Assembly: GCF_001750105.1 (NCBI RefSeq)
Contig: NZ_CP014143.1
Location: 1,364,001-1,428,000, forward strand
DNA length: 64,000 nucleotides
Reading direction: 5' to 3'
Source of the DNA: Microbulbifer aggregans
Lineage (GTDB): Bacteria; Pseudomonadota; Gammaproteobacteria; Pseudomonadales; Cellvibrionaceae
Shown: piece after piece, positions 1 through 8,583 of the stretch
Layout of the letters: every line of letters starts with the position of its first letter
Numbering within the stretch: position 1 is the first letter of the stretch
Program-made: the position numbers and the translations under genes
Notes under the pieces: generated by a model
The model's database searches: none
Told to the model about the DNA's origin: nothing
Seen by the model: only the letters and a program-made list of their open reading frames with translations

Positions 1-371
1 TGAGCCATGCGTGCGGCCAGGGAACCTTTGGATGAACCGGGAAAGGACCGATTGAGGTCGCGCCGGTCAGGCAAGTAGCGGGACTGCTCCAGCACCCCAT
101 AGACATTCACTACCGGCACCGCGATCAGCGTTCCACGAAGTGACTTGAGCGACTTATTGCGGATCAGTCGGCTTATGATCTCGATGCCATTGAGTTCATC
201 ACCGTGTAGTGCCGCGCAAACAAACATGGTTGGTCCAGGTTTGGTTCCCCGCTGTACATAGACGGGAATGGCCATCTCTGTGCCGGTATAGAGATGGACA
301 ACAGGGAGATCAATGTGGCGAATCTCGCCGGGGGCGACGGATACGCCACCGATCACTAATTCTTCTTTCAT
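1..371 (-). CDS. Succinylglutamate desuccinylase/aspartoacylase family protein, N-terminal part (runs off the window)
   Basis: Zinc-dependent deacylase or carboxypeptidase of the AstE/AspA family; 123 N-terminal residues are visible. The zinc motif HGDE lies at residues 56-59 and the conserved RRDLNRSFPG segment at 103-112, both hallmarks of the family, which hydrolyses N-acyl amino acids or amide bonds. The start ATG is at 369-371. The gene is divergent from the amidoligase at 529 across 157 bp that must carry both promoters. Members of this subgroup often sit near RimK-type ligases, but the neighbour on that side is outside the window. The C-terminal zinc ligand and the substrate-specificity region are missing from view, so substrate cannot be assigned. 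It could act on the product of the neighbouring amidoligase; that is inference from position only. Confidence 0.85.
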   Translation of the reverse strand, partial: MKEELVIGGVSVAPGEIRHIDLPVVHLYTGTEMAIPVYVQRGTKPGPTMFVCAALHGDELNGIEIISRLIRNKSLKSLRGTLIAVPVVNVYGVLEQSRYLPDRRDLNRSFPGSSKGSLAARMA

Positions 372-528
372 GCTCGGGAACTCAATCTGTTGCAGCAGTG
401 TAGCCTGCTGTTCGATGTTATTAATGTTGTCAGTAGATCGGGTATCGATGGCCTGATCTGCGGCACGGGGTTATTTCTGTTAGGGTGTCGGAAAAGAGCC
501 AGTGCGCCAATTGTAAACGGGAAAGTGC

Positions 529-1506
529 ATGCCATACGAAAGTCAGGTCTTTCACTCGCCACCGATAACAGTGACGGAATCAGGCAGAGAGCGTTGTGTG
601 GGTTTTGAACTCGAGTTTTCCGGTGTGGACCTGGATAGAACTGCACAGGTCCTCCAGCAGGTTCTGAACGGCGACATTACCGAAGTTTCACCCGCGCAAC
701 GAGAGGTACACGTTGAGAATGCCGGCGATTTCCGTGTCGAGCTGGACTGGGACTTCCTGCTTCGCACCGCCGGCAAGAGCCCGGACGAGGACTGGGTGGA
801 ACTCCTCAGCAGGACAGCGGCGATTCTCGTCCCCACGGAAGTGGTTTGCCCGCCGCTGCGGCTGTCGCGTCTTGACGACCTGCTGCCGCTAGTGGATGGC
901 TTGCGCAATGCGGGTGCTGTCGGCACCGAAGAGACACTGCTGGCGGCCTACGGGGTACACATCAATGCGGAGCTGCCACGGCAGAATGCGGCGACCCTGG
1001 ATGCCTACCTGCGGGCGTTTTCTCTGCTCCAGTGGTGGCTGATGGAAGCCCACCAAGTCAATCCGGCGCGTCGGGTGAGCCCCTATATCGACCTGTATCC
1101 GGAAGTATATGTGCGCCAGTTGATCGAGCGCGGCGGCGCGACGCTGGATGAAATTTTCAGTGACTACCTGCAGCACAATGGGACGCGCAACCGTGCGCTC
1201 GACATGCTGCCGATTCTCTCGGAGATCGACAGTGACCGCGTGCGTCGCGCCATCGATGATCCGAAGATCAAGGCGCGGCCTGCCTTTCACTACCGTCTGC
1301 CGAACTGTCAGATCGAAAAGGCAAGCTGGTCGCTGGCCGGCGAGTGGAATCTCTGGTGCGTGGTCGAGGAGCTGGCCAATCGCCCGGAGGACCTTGATGA
1401 TCTTTGCCAGCGATTTATGGATGCCAGCGCAGGACTTCTGGGCCTCAACCGCTCCCAATGGTTGCAAACCGTAGACACATGGCTGAAAGACCACGAATTG
1501 GTGTGA
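529..1506 (+). CDS. Amidoligase family protein (Amidoligase_2, PF12224-like)
   Basis: Predicted ATP-dependent amide-bond-forming enzyme of the glutamine-synthetase-like fold, 325 aa. Seen in sequence: the N-terminal GFELEF signature at residues 25-30 (acidic metal/ATP-binding strand), an acidic RVELDWDF stretch near 65-75, YGVHINAELP near 141-150 and a basic/aromatic RPAFHYRLPN near 250. These match the order of conserved blocks in the putative amidoligase family, for which no well-characterised substrate is known. The start at 529 is preceded by GGGA; an in-frame glutamate-rich alternative is not evident. The 3' end overlaps the next gene by 28 nt, so the two are translationally linked. Family neighbours are commonly glutamine amidotransferase-like hydrolases, exactly as here, suggesting that the pair makes and breaks (or recycles) a gamma-glutamyl-type amide. 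Product unknown. Confidence 0.8.
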   Translation: MPYESQVFHSPPITVTESGRERCVGFELEFSGVDLDRTAQVLQQVLNGDITEVSPAQREVHVENAGDFRVELDWDFLLRTAGKSPDEDWVELLSRTAAILVPTEVVCPPLRLSRLDDLLPLVDGLRNAGAVGTEETLLAAYGVHINAELPRQNAATLDAYLRAFSLLQWWLMEAHQVNPARRVSPYIDLYPEVYVRQLIERGGATLDEIFSDYLQHNGTRNRALDMLPILSEIDSDRVRRAIDDPKIKARPAFHYRLPNCQIEKASWSLAGEWNLWCVVEELANRPEDLDDLCQRFMDASAGLLGLNRSQWLQTVDTWLKDHELV

Positions 1507-2144
1507 CCGGCAATGGCCGCCGCTGGTCACCAAGCTGGTGGTGTACGTCACTGGCGCTACGTCTGGCGGGTGCGATACCGGAGCGTATCAGCGTGCGCCA
1601 TCTCCCCAGTGGTGCACCTCTGGACGGGCTGATCATTGGCGGTGGAGATGATATCGGCACTGAGCACTATGAAAGCGATGTACGGGCGAAAGTGAAATCG
1701 GACCCCGCGCGCGACCAGCTGGAGATTGCCTGGATCGAGCATGCCCTACGCCAGAAGTTGCCGCTGCTTGGCATCTGTCGCGGCGCGCAACTGATCAATG
1801 TGGTCAGCGGCGGTACCTTGCATATCGATATCCGCAAGATGCGCCGTCGCACCTACAACCGCCCCGGGCTGCTACCTACCAAGCAGGTTTTTCTTGTGGA
1901 TGGCTCAACCCTCGCCGGGATATGCAAGCGGAAGAAACTGAGGGTCAACAGTCTCCATCACCAGGCGATCGCTCGGCTTGGCGACGGGCTTCGCTTGGTG
2001 GGCCGTGACTTAGATGACTTCACCCAGGCGGTGGAAAGCGATAGCGGCCGCAATATCATCGGTGTGCAGTGGCATCCGGAATATCTTTTTTACCTGCCGG
2101 CGCAGTTTGCACTGTTTCGCTGGTTGGTAGGGGTGAGCCGGTGA
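1479..2144 (+). CDS. Gamma-glutamyl-gamma-aminobutyrate hydrolase family protein (class I glutamine amidotransferase-like, peptidase C26)
   Basis: 221-aa class I glutaminase-fold protein. The catalytic triad is visible: Cys100 in GICRGAQ, His199 and Glu201 in QWHPEY. Near the N-terminus, LIIGGGDDIGTEHY resembles the loop of PuuD-type gamma-glutamyl hydrolases. PuuD-like enzymes cleave gamma-glutamyl amides such as gamma-Glu-GABA. The start ATG at 1479 lies inside the 3' end of the amidoligase and gives a normal family N-terminus (AERPRIGVTGN); an upstream in-frame ATG at 1404 would add 25 residues and is less likely. Its stop overlaps the GTG start of the next gene (GTGA). The overlap on both sides makes amidoligase-hydrolase-membrane protein one translational unit. 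Whether it supplies ammonia to the amidoligase or hydrolyses its product cannot be told from sequence. Confidence 0.85.
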   Translation: MAERPRIGVTGNGRRWSPSWWCTSLALRLAGAIPERISVRHLPSGAPLDGLIIGGGDDIGTEHYESDVRAKVKSDPARDQLEIAWIEHALRQKLPLLGICRGAQLINVVSGGTLHIDIRKMRRRTYNRPGLLPTKQVFLVDGSTLAGICKRKKLRVNSLHHQAIARLGDGLRLVGRDLDDFTQAVESDSGRNIIGVQWHPEYLFYLPAQFALFRWLVGVSR

Positions 2145-2572
2145 TTATCGAACTGCTGATCCTTTTTTTTGCCGCCTTCCTGGCCGCAACCATATTGCCG
2201 TTCTATTCCGAGGTGATTCTGTTTGCCCTGCTGCGGGAAGGGGGAGATCCCCTATTGCTCGTCGTGGTGGCGACTATTGGCAATACATTGGGCGCAGTCG
2301 TTAACTGGTATCTCGGACGCTATTTGCTTCACTTCCAGGATCGTCGCTGGTTCTATTTCTCGAAAAAACAGATCGGTCGGGCCCAGGAATGGTTTCAGCG
2401 CTATGGTTTCTGGAGTCTTCTGCTGGCATGGATGCCGGTCGGCGGTGATGCCCTCACCCTGATTGCCGGCATCATGCGCGTCAATTTATGGTTGTTCATC
2501 CTGCTGGTCGGGATCGGCAAGGGCCTGCGATATCTCTCCGTGGTTTTTCTGCAGGACTGGTCGGCGATTTAG
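2141..2572 (+). CDS. YqaA-like membrane protein (DedA/SNARE-associated family)
   Basis: 143-aa integral membrane protein with hydrophobic segments near residues 1-25, 30-52 and 95-130. The blocks FYSEVILFALL, IGNTLGAVVNWYLGR and FWSLLLAWMPVGGDALTLIAG match the YqaA subgroup of the DedA superfamily, half-length proteins related to lipid or drug transport/flippase DedA proteins. The GTG start at 2141 overlaps the stop of the amidotransferase gene (GTGA); an in-frame start at 2069 lies inside that gene and is disfavoured. Coupling to the amidoligase pair suggests either a membrane step for the same metabolite (export or envelope anchoring) or mere co-transcription. Confidence 0.8.
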   Translation: MIIELLILFFAAFLAATILPFYSEVILFALLREGGDPLLLVVVATIGNTLGAVVNWYLGRYLLHFQDRRWFYFSKKQIGRAQEWFQRYGFWSLLLAWMPVGGDALTLIAGIMRVNLWLFILLVGIGKGLRYLSVVFLQDWSAI

Positions 2573-3011
2573 GTGCTTCTCGTAATCCTCAGGATACGCC
2601 TAATATAGAGCATCGCGAGCTTGATCCCTCAGCAGCCGATCCACTGCTTTTCCAGACGCCTTGTAGCGTCACCTGCCTGGCGCCGTTATCCGCCGCCGTC
2701 ACCTTTTTCACTACTCACACGAGAAGTGAACGCAGCCTGCGTCACTTTGCCCGTAACTGCTCGCAAAATAACCAGTCCCTAATACACTCAACTGTGTCCG
2801 GCCACTCTCTTTTTTGTTAGAGCCGGTCAACCGCCTCAGTCAGATGATCGAAACATAGATGTGCATTAGGTAGGTATTCTTCCTGCCTCGTTTATAGGAT
2901 CAGCTTTTCTGTAAAGCGCTTCGAGTACAGACATGAGAGTGAACGTACCTGGAGCAGGAGGCCTGCCGCGCAATACTCCGAGAGGTTTGTTTGTAAAGGA
3001 GAAACTGACCC
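2573..3011. other. 439-bp intergenic region upstream of the pilus operon
   Basis: No convincing gene. Two open frames (2488-2820 and 2933-3124) have no family-like composition, overlap real genes in other frames and lack ribosome-binding sites. The second half is AT-rich and probably carries the pilus promoter; I see no clear sigma-70 hexamer pair. A strong AAGGAG ribosome-binding site lies about 10 nt before the ATG at 3012. No obvious intrinsic terminator follows the YqaA-like gene. Confidence 0.5.
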
Positions 3012-3476
3012 ATGAAGAATCTTTTAGCCATAGGCGCTGCTACAGCGATGCTTGCCGCAGGAGGTGCATACGCTGGCAACAGTGTCGATATCCCACTTTA
3101 CGGAAAGCTTTGCAAGACCTGTGATGTCACTGCTTTCGTCAATGGTCCCTTCGATGACCTTGATATGACCACTACGGATGTCCAGGGCGCTGAATCATTG
3201 AGCCCGATCTGCAACTACGGAGGCACCTTGACGGTGACGTTCACCTCCGCCAACGCAGGCTTCCTTGTAAGTGGTCCAAACCAGGTCGGGTACACGCTGC
3301 AGGTGAGTGGTGGCTTACTTGGGCCGACTCAGTTAACGATGCCCGCAGTCGTCAATAACTGGCCTGCGGTGGCAAACGCGGTACAGACTCGGGGGCTCAG
3401 TGTGGCTCTGCTAAATCCGGCAACGGTTGCCGGTATTTACACCGACACGATCACGGCGTCGGTGACACCCAACTAG
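3012..3476 (+). CDS. Secreted spore-coat-U-like pilin subunit (probable major subunit)
   Basis: 154-aa precursor with a signal peptide (MKNLL...AGGAYAG, cleavage near residue 22). The mature protein starts with a short beta-strand (NSVDIPLYGKLCKTC), the position of a donor strand, and ends in the sequence AGIYTDTITASVTPN, the typical last strand of spore coat U/archaic chaperone-usher pilins. Three cysteines (two in KLCKTC, one in SPICNYGG) could form one disulphide. It is the first gene of a five-gene run and is followed by 76 bp before the first chaperone, a common arrangement for a highly expressed major subunit. Function is inferred from fold features and position. Confidence 0.75.
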   Translation: MKNLLAIGAATAMLAAGGAYAGNSVDIPLYGKLCKTCDVTAFVNGPFDDLDMTTTDVQGAESLSPICNYGGTLTVTFTSANAGFLVSGPNQVGYTLQVSGGLLGPTQLTMPAVVNNWPAVANAVQTRGLSVALLNPATVAGIYTDTITASVTPN

Positions 3477-3552
3477 CCAGCTGCCGTTATAGAAAGGAGT
3501 GGGTGCCCGGCATACGCCGGGTACCCTAGGACACGGACAAGGATAAATACCC

Positions 3553-4239
3553 ATGATGCGGAACATGAGTGGCCTGTTCACGGGGCTCCTCCTATTCACG
3601 CTGTTTGTACAAAGCGCCCAGGCCTTCACCCTCGACCCCACCGTGACCGTGCTGCGGTTGCCGGCGGATATCACTGGCCAAACTCTGGTTTTGAGGAACC
3701 CCCGTAACGTCGATCTGCCCGTCGTATTTGAAATCTTTGAGCGCCAGATCAATGAGGATGGCAGTGAAGTCACCACGCCAGCGGACGACAATTTTGTGAT
3801 TTTTCCGCCGCAAGCTGTGGTCCCTGCAGGCAAGACGCAGGCGCTGCGGATCCAATGGGTAGGAGGCGCATTGGCAGAGTCACGCTCATTTACTCTCTAT
3901 GCCAAAGAGTTGCCCCTGAGCCTGAGCGGCGTACCAGAATCCGGGGTGCAAACCATCCTGCGTATTGGCGCCTCGATTCATGTGACCAGTGAAGGGTTCG
4001 TGTCAAAACCCGAGCTGGCCAGTTACAGGCCAGTCCGAGATGGAGTCATCGTCTCAATTCGGAATTCTGGCAATGAATTCATTTATATCGACATGCTGCG
4101 GTTGAAGTTCGGGCGTGACGAGGTTGGTCAGTTGGATTTGGCCAATGCCGCGGGAAGAACGCTGATCACACCGGGCGCAACCAGAACCTTCAAAGTAGGT
4201 GGAGTACAGGGAGCCCCACAACTAATTTCAGAAAACTAA
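3553..4239 (+). CDS. Periplasmic pilus chaperone (PapD-like), first copy
   Basis: 228-aa precursor with signal peptide (cleavage after SAQA, near residue 24). Two immunoglobulin-like domains are predicted; the N-terminal one shows the chaperone strand pattern with VFEIFERQINEDGS and the FPPQAVVPAGKTQALRIQW segment typical of PapD-like proteins. Chaperones of this kind hold pilin subunits by donor-strand complementation and deliver them to the usher. Its stop overlaps the next start by one base (TAATG), so the two chaperones are coupled. ATG 3565 is an alternative start without consequence for the mature protein. Confidence 0.8.
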   Translation: MMRNMSGLFTGLLLFTLFVQSAQAFTLDPTVTVLRLPADITGQTLVLRNPRNVDLPVVFEIFERQINEDGSEVTTPADDNFVIFPPQAVVPAGKTQALRIQWVGGALAESRSFTLYAKELPLSLSGVPESGVQTILRIGASIHVTSEGFVSKPELASYRPVRDGVIVSIRNSGNEFIYIDMLRLKFGRDEVGQLDLANAAGRTLITPGATRTFKVGGVQGAPQLISEN

Positions 4240-4946
4240 TGATCGTTCCAGTGCGTGTGTTCCTGATTTCGCTCCTCATTTTCGGCTTGGGAATCTCCAC
4301 GGCTGTCGCGCAGTCGGTGACACCAACGCGGCTGGAAATTGATATCGAGAAATCCCCCCGCGCGGTGCTGACTCTCTCTTCAACTAAGGCGGTTGACGTG
4401 GCGCTCGAGCTGAGTGTCTCGCAATACACTCATGTGCCAGAACAGGGGCAGGTGGAAAAAGAGATTCCGTTATCAGTATCGCCACCGCAGGTGCTATTGC
4501 AGCCCGGAGAGACTCGACAAGTCGTGGTGAGCTGGCAAGGGCAACAAAAACCGCCGCAGAGCGTATCCTATTACCTACGGGTGGATGAACTACCACTGGC
4601 GGTGGGGCGGCCAGAGAATGAAGCCGAAATACGGCTGCTGACATCACTGCGCTTACCGGTACACGTCGGGACCGGGGGCGATACAGCCATGGATTTTCAG
4701 CCGCCAAACATCGATGGCAGTGCCTCCCTGGAGCTGATCAATACGGGCGGCAAGTACGCCTTGCTCTCTAACTATTTCATCGCCACTGGCAGTGAGAGTG
4801 GCTCCGTGATCTTTGATGGCCTGGACATAGCGCGACTGTTGAATCGCGACGCGATTTTACCGGGGCAGACTGTGTCGATCCCGCTAAGGCTGATCGGGCT
4901 CGACGCCACCGGAATACAGGGCGCCCGTTTGGTCAGGAAGGAGTGA
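4239..4946 (+). CDS. Periplasmic pilus chaperone-like protein, second copy
   Basis: 235-aa precursor with signal peptide (cleavage after STAVAQ, near residue 24). It has the PapD-type N-domain with SPPQVLLQPGETRQVVVSW followed by SYYLRVDELPL, where a Tyr-Arg near strand G1 matches the subunit-binding edge. It shares the family pattern with the preceding gene but little direct identity, so it is a distinct chaperone rather than a fresh duplication. A dedicated chaperone for the tip protein, with the first serving the major subunit, is a reasonable inference. Its TGA overlaps the GTG start of the usher. Confidence 0.75.
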   Translation: MIVPVRVFLISLLIFGLGISTAVAQSVTPTRLEIDIEKSPRAVLTLSSTKAVDVALELSVSQYTHVPEQGQVEKEIPLSVSPPQVLLQPGETRQVVVSWQGQQKPPQSVSYYLRVDELPLAVGRPENEAEIRLLTSLRLPVHVGTGGDTAMDFQPPNIDGSASLELINTGGKYALLSNYFIATGSESGSVIFDGLDIARLLNRDAILPGQTVSIPLRLIGLDATGIQGARLVRKE

Positions 4947-7441
4947 CGGTAGTGGACACGAGTCGCTTGTGGGGCCTGGGACTACTGTTGGCTGGGTTGA
5001 TGCTGCCCTGGCAGGCTTACCCTTCAGGAGCACATCTACAGGGCGTATCGCAGCCGCAGGGCTCGCAGCAGTCACAGCCCAATGTCATCTATATCAACCT
5101 GCCCGCATCCATTGATGGAAATATTGTCGGTAGTCTCAATGCGGGCGTCACAGGGACGTCGCTGTGCAGCATCGATAAGCAAAGCTGGACTGACTTTGCC
5201 ACAGGACATTTCAATGCGGACGTAATCGAGCGAATCGCTGCTGCCGCCGATGAACAGGCAATTCCAGTCGGCGCTTTCATTGAAGAGTTTATTGATATTT
5301 TCTTCGACCCAGCAACGCTCGAAATAAAAATTGAGCTCGCCGACTCCCGCCGGGAGAGCCAGGAACTGTCGCTCAGGCCGAACATCGTCGATTACGACAA
5401 CCTATCAGCCTATGACCTGCCGGGTCGCTCCGCTTACGTGAATATCAATGTTCAGGAGGAGTATCGCTGGGACGATGCGCTGGCGGATGATCAGCGGCGG
5501 GCCACGCTGCTGAATGTGGACGGAGCGGTGCAGCTCTTTGGCAATCCTCGCCTGGTGCTGGAATGGGGCGCCTACCAGGATACTTCCTTCGGCACTAGCG
5601 GTAATTGGCAGCGCACGGAGATGCGTCTGCTCCACGACGATGTCCAGCGAGCAGTGCGCTATTCAGTGGGGGATGTTTTCTATCGTGGCACGGAGTTTCA
5701 GGTAGCCCCTCCACTGTTGGGTTTCTCTGTCGAGAGGGCTTATTCCGATATCCAGCCACTGAAGAACATTACACCTACCGGGTCACGCAGTTTTACCGTC
5801 AATCAGCGTTCCATTGTTGAGGTCTATATCAATGGCCTTTTTCAGAATGTACTGCGCCTGCCGCCGGGGCGCTACGACCTGAATGACTTCGCCGTGAATG
5901 CAGGCGTCAACGAAGTGGCGTTGCTGATCACTGATCCCTCCGGCAAGCAGAGACGCATCGAGTTTTCCCTGTTCTCAGATCCAACCCTGCTGAAAAAGGG
6001 GGTGTCCGAATTTTCGGTCAATGCCGGATACCAGCGCGGCATTGGTGATGGCATCGGTATCGACTATGACTACGACGCTCCGGCTTTTTCTGGCTTTTAC
6101 CGCTATGGGCTGACCGACTACCTCACACTGGGAGCCAGTTATCAGGCCTCGGAAATCCAGCAGATCAGCGGTGCGGAAATTTCTGTCATTACACCGGCAG
6201 GGATACTTGCGGGCAATGTCAGTGCCAGCAATCTCGATGGTATCGGCCGCGGGACCGCGTCCTCGCTACGGTGGTCATATGATTTCCTGATTGGCGACAG
6301 CCGACCACATGAACTCGACCTGGTTGCTGTTGCACGGGATGAGTTTTACACCTATCTCGGGCAAGTGGCACCCAGTACGCAGTACAAATCGGAACTGCGT
6401 GCCCGCTACTCTGCTCCTGGACCGTTTGGAACCTATCTGACAGCCAGTGCCCGTCACGCTGAAACAGTCTTCGAAGAAGAGCCTCGCGAAGAGGTGTATA
6501 GCTTTGACATAACCCGTCGTTTTGGCCCATTCAATCTGTCACTGCGGGTTGAACAGGAAGTGGCAGAGTCCGATGAGATCCGGGGACTCATTCGAATTTC
6601 CGCACCACTGGGTCTACGCCAGCTGGCGACTGCGCAGTGGGACAGCTTTGATGAGGTCGGTGAGCTTACCTTTGGGCGGTTTTCTGATGGGACAGTTGGT
6701 GACCTTTCCGGTGGAGTTGCGCTGCGCTCCGATATCGATGGCTATCAGGGAGACCTGGGTGCTCTATACCTGGGCAACCGCTTTCAGCTCGGCGTCGATC
6801 ATCGCTATACGGAATTTACTGATGTGGAGCAAGCACCTGCTCAGTTCAGCACGGTAAGGCTGGGCACCAGTGTGGCTTATGCCGATGGCACCGTCGGTGT
6901 GGGACGCCCCATCAATGATTCCTTCATCATGGTCCGCAGGCACGAAACGCTGGATAGCAGTCGTATTCTCGTAGATGAGCGGCAAGATGGGCATGTGGCC
7001 ATCGCTGATAATTTTGGTCCCGCGGTCGTCCCCACCGTTAACAGTTATGTATTGCGCCGGATCCGCTGGGAGCCGGAAAACCCACCGTATGGTTATGACA
7101 TGGGCAATATCGAAGGCAATACCTTTCCCTACTATCGTTCTGGAGTGGTTTACACCGCAGGTTCTGAGGCTTCCATTACCGTGATTGGCGAGGTGCTGGA
7201 CAGTCGTGGCTATGCGATAGGCATGAAAGTCGGCAGGATTACTGCTGCCGACGAGCGGGAATTTGATCCGGTGACCACATTTACCAACGGCCGTGGCCGG
7301 TTTGTCGCGCAGGGACTGTCCCCCGGTAAGTACCGGATCGTGTTCCCTGATAGGAATGGGCTGAGTGTATTGTTCACCATCGAGGACGGCGCGACCGGGA
7401 TTGTCGAATTGGGTGTGATCAAGGAGCGGATTTCCCTATGA
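4943..7441 (+). CDS. Outer-membrane fimbrial usher (FimD/TcfC-like)
   Basis: 832-aa outer-membrane pore that polymerises pilin subunits and threads the fibre to the surface. After a hydrophobic leader (to about residue 28), an N-terminal periplasmic domain with IYINLPASIDGN is followed by beta-barrel sequence. The usher middle/plug region is recognisable at about 235-345: YSVGDVFYRGTEF, IVEVYINGLFQNVLRLPPGRYDLNDF and GVNEVALLITDPSGKQRR. A carboxy-terminal domain begins near 720 (GRGRFVAQGLSPGKYRIVFP). Length is normal for the family. The start is GTG at 4943 overlapping the upstream stop; GTG 4952 is an alternative. The operon context makes it the assembly platform for the subunit at 3012 and the protein at 7438. 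Confidence 0.88.
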   Translation: MTVVDTSRLWGLGLLLAGLMLPWQAYPSGAHLQGVSQPQGSQQSQPNVIYINLPASIDGNIVGSLNAGVTGTSLCSIDKQSWTDFATGHFNADVIERIAAAADEQAIPVGAFIEEFIDIFFDPATLEIKIELADSRRESQELSLRPNIVDYDNLSAYDLPGRSAYVNINVQEEYRWDDALADDQRRATLLNVDGAVQLFGNPRLVLEWGAYQDTSFGTSGNWQRTEMRLLHDDVQRAVRYSVGDVFYRGTEFQVAPPLLGFSVERAYSDIQPLKNITPTGSRSFTVNQRSIVEVYINGLFQNVLRLPPGRYDLNDFAVNAGVNEVALLITDPSGKQRRIEFSLFSDPTLLKKGVSEFSVNAGYQRGIGDGIGIDYDYDAPAFSGFYRYGLTDYLTLGASYQASEIQQISGAEISVITPAGILAGNVSASNLDGIGRGTASSLRWSYDFLIGDSRPHELDLVAVARDEFYTYLGQVAPSTQYKSELRARYSAPGPFGTYLTASARHAETVFEEEPREEVYSFDITRRFGPFNLSLRVEQEVAESDEIRGLIRISAPLGLRQLATAQWDSFDEVGELTFGRFSDGTVGDLSGGVALRSDIDGYQGDLGALYLGNRFQLGVDHRYTEFTDVEQAPAQFSTVRLGTSVAYADGTVGVGRPINDSFIMVRRHETLDSSRILVDERQDGHVAIADNFGPAVVPTVNSYVLRRIRWEPENPPYGYDMGNIEGNTFPYYRSGVVYTAGSEASITVIGEVLDSRGYAIGMKVGRITAADEREFDPVTTFTNGRGRFVAQGLSPGKYRIVFPDRNGLSVLFTIEDGATGIVELGVIKERISL

Positions 7442-8322
7442 CCAGGATCTGGTTTCTTCTGTGTTGCTTCGTTCTACTGCAGGTCAGTACTCCGGTATCG
7501 GGGGAGTCTGACAACGATGAAAATTGCTCTGTAATTTCTCTGTCATTGGAGGGAGCCGCGGGGCTGATCTATTACCCGTTTGCTGACAGGGATGGGATTA
7601 ACCCCCTGCGCCTGTCCATCGATGCCCGGGGTCGCTGTCTCTTCGGCGTGGCGCTGCTGCCTGCCTCAGGCGCCCATCTGCGCGGACCGGGTCAGCCACT
7701 CAACCTGAGTTTCAGGGACCGGGGGGATCGGGTGATACCCATGAATGGCAGTGAGCAGCGCTGGCTGCAATTTGAACCGGCTGCGAGAGGTTACACACTA
7801 GATCTCGTAGTAAAACTGCCAGTTGGCCAGGCACGCAGGATAGGGGATTACGACAATACATTTGTCCTGCGGGTTTTTGCCAATGGCCAGTGGGTGCGGG
7901 ATATCGACTTCCGCCTTTCCGCCCGGGTGGCGCCACAAGCTGATCTGCAATTGGCTGGCAATGCGCAAAGCCAGCTGGGAAGATCCGCGGGCATGAATTT
8001 TGGTGAACTTGAGGAGGGCGAGACGCTATCGGCAATGTTGGCCGTGCGCGCAAATGGGGCCTATAACCTGGCAGTAGCGTCTGAGAATAATGGCCAACTG
8101 CAGCACGTGTCCCTCAAAGGGGAAAACACCGCTGTACCCTACAGGGCCTGGCTCGACGGGCAGCAGTTGTCTCTCCAGGGCGGCAAAGACAGTCGTAGTT
8201 TTTCCGCGCCGGAAAATGGGCGGCGCTTGCGAAATATCAGCGTTCAGATTGGTGACACGAAAGGGCGCATGGCGGGGCAGTATCGTGACACCCTGCGGGT
8301 GACGGTAACACTGCTGGAGTAG
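7438..8322 (+). CDS. Spore-coat-U-like tip/adhesin protein of the chaperone-usher operon
   Basis: 294-aa secreted protein with signal peptide (cleavage near GES, residue 23). It looks two-domain: a divergent N-terminal beta domain (about 28-160) and a C-terminal pilin-like domain ending in GQYRDTLRVTVTLLE, the same type of last strand as the subunit at 3012. A larger two-domain protein encoded after the usher is the usual place for a tip adhesin. Only two cysteines (in ENCSV and GRCLF) occur in the mature protein, both in the N-domain. ATGA overlap with the usher. Ligand unknown. Confidence 0.7.
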   Translation: MTRIWFLLCCFVLLQVSTPVSGESDNDENCSVISLSLEGAAGLIYYPFADRDGINPLRLSIDARGRCLFGVALLPASGAHLRGPGQPLNLSFRDRGDRVIPMNGSEQRWLQFEPAARGYTLDLVVKLPVGQARRIGDYDNTFVLRVFANGQWVRDIDFRLSARVAPQADLQLAGNAQSQLGRSAGMNFGELEEGETLSAMLAVRANGAYNLAVASENNGQLQHVSLKGENTAVPYRAWLDGQQLSLQGGKDSRSFSAPENGRRLRNISVQIGDTKGRMAGQYRDTLRVTVTLLE

Positions 8323-8378
8323 CCGCCTAAGCTGTGAAACTTTGCCAGTCTTTTCTTTTTATTTTCTGATTGGAAAAG

Positions 8379-8405
8379 CCGGTTTGTAGAAACCGGTTTT
8401 TTTGT
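8379..8405 (+). terminator. Intrinsic terminator of the pilus operon
   Basis: Perfect 7-bp stem CCGGTTT/AAACCGG with a GTAG loop followed by a run of seven T, 56 bp after the last pilus gene. Confidence 0.85.
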
Positions 8406-8583
8406 TTCCTGTGATTTTCCGTATAAGTTTATTCATCACATCTTGGTGTTGCGTGTATACGGTGCTCCGATGGGAGAAGTTGCACGGGCTCACTGGAAAA
8501 TTGTTTCACTTGAAACGCTCGCTGGGTATCTGGCTTGAAAAATGGGATGATGTGCGCTTCAGATCTCAAGGGGGAGAAGGGTA

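Noticed and set aside
2488..2820. 110-codon plus-strand open frame after the YqaA-like gene
   Set aside because: Overlaps the 3' end of a real gene in another frame, lacks a ribosome-binding site and has no recognisable motif.
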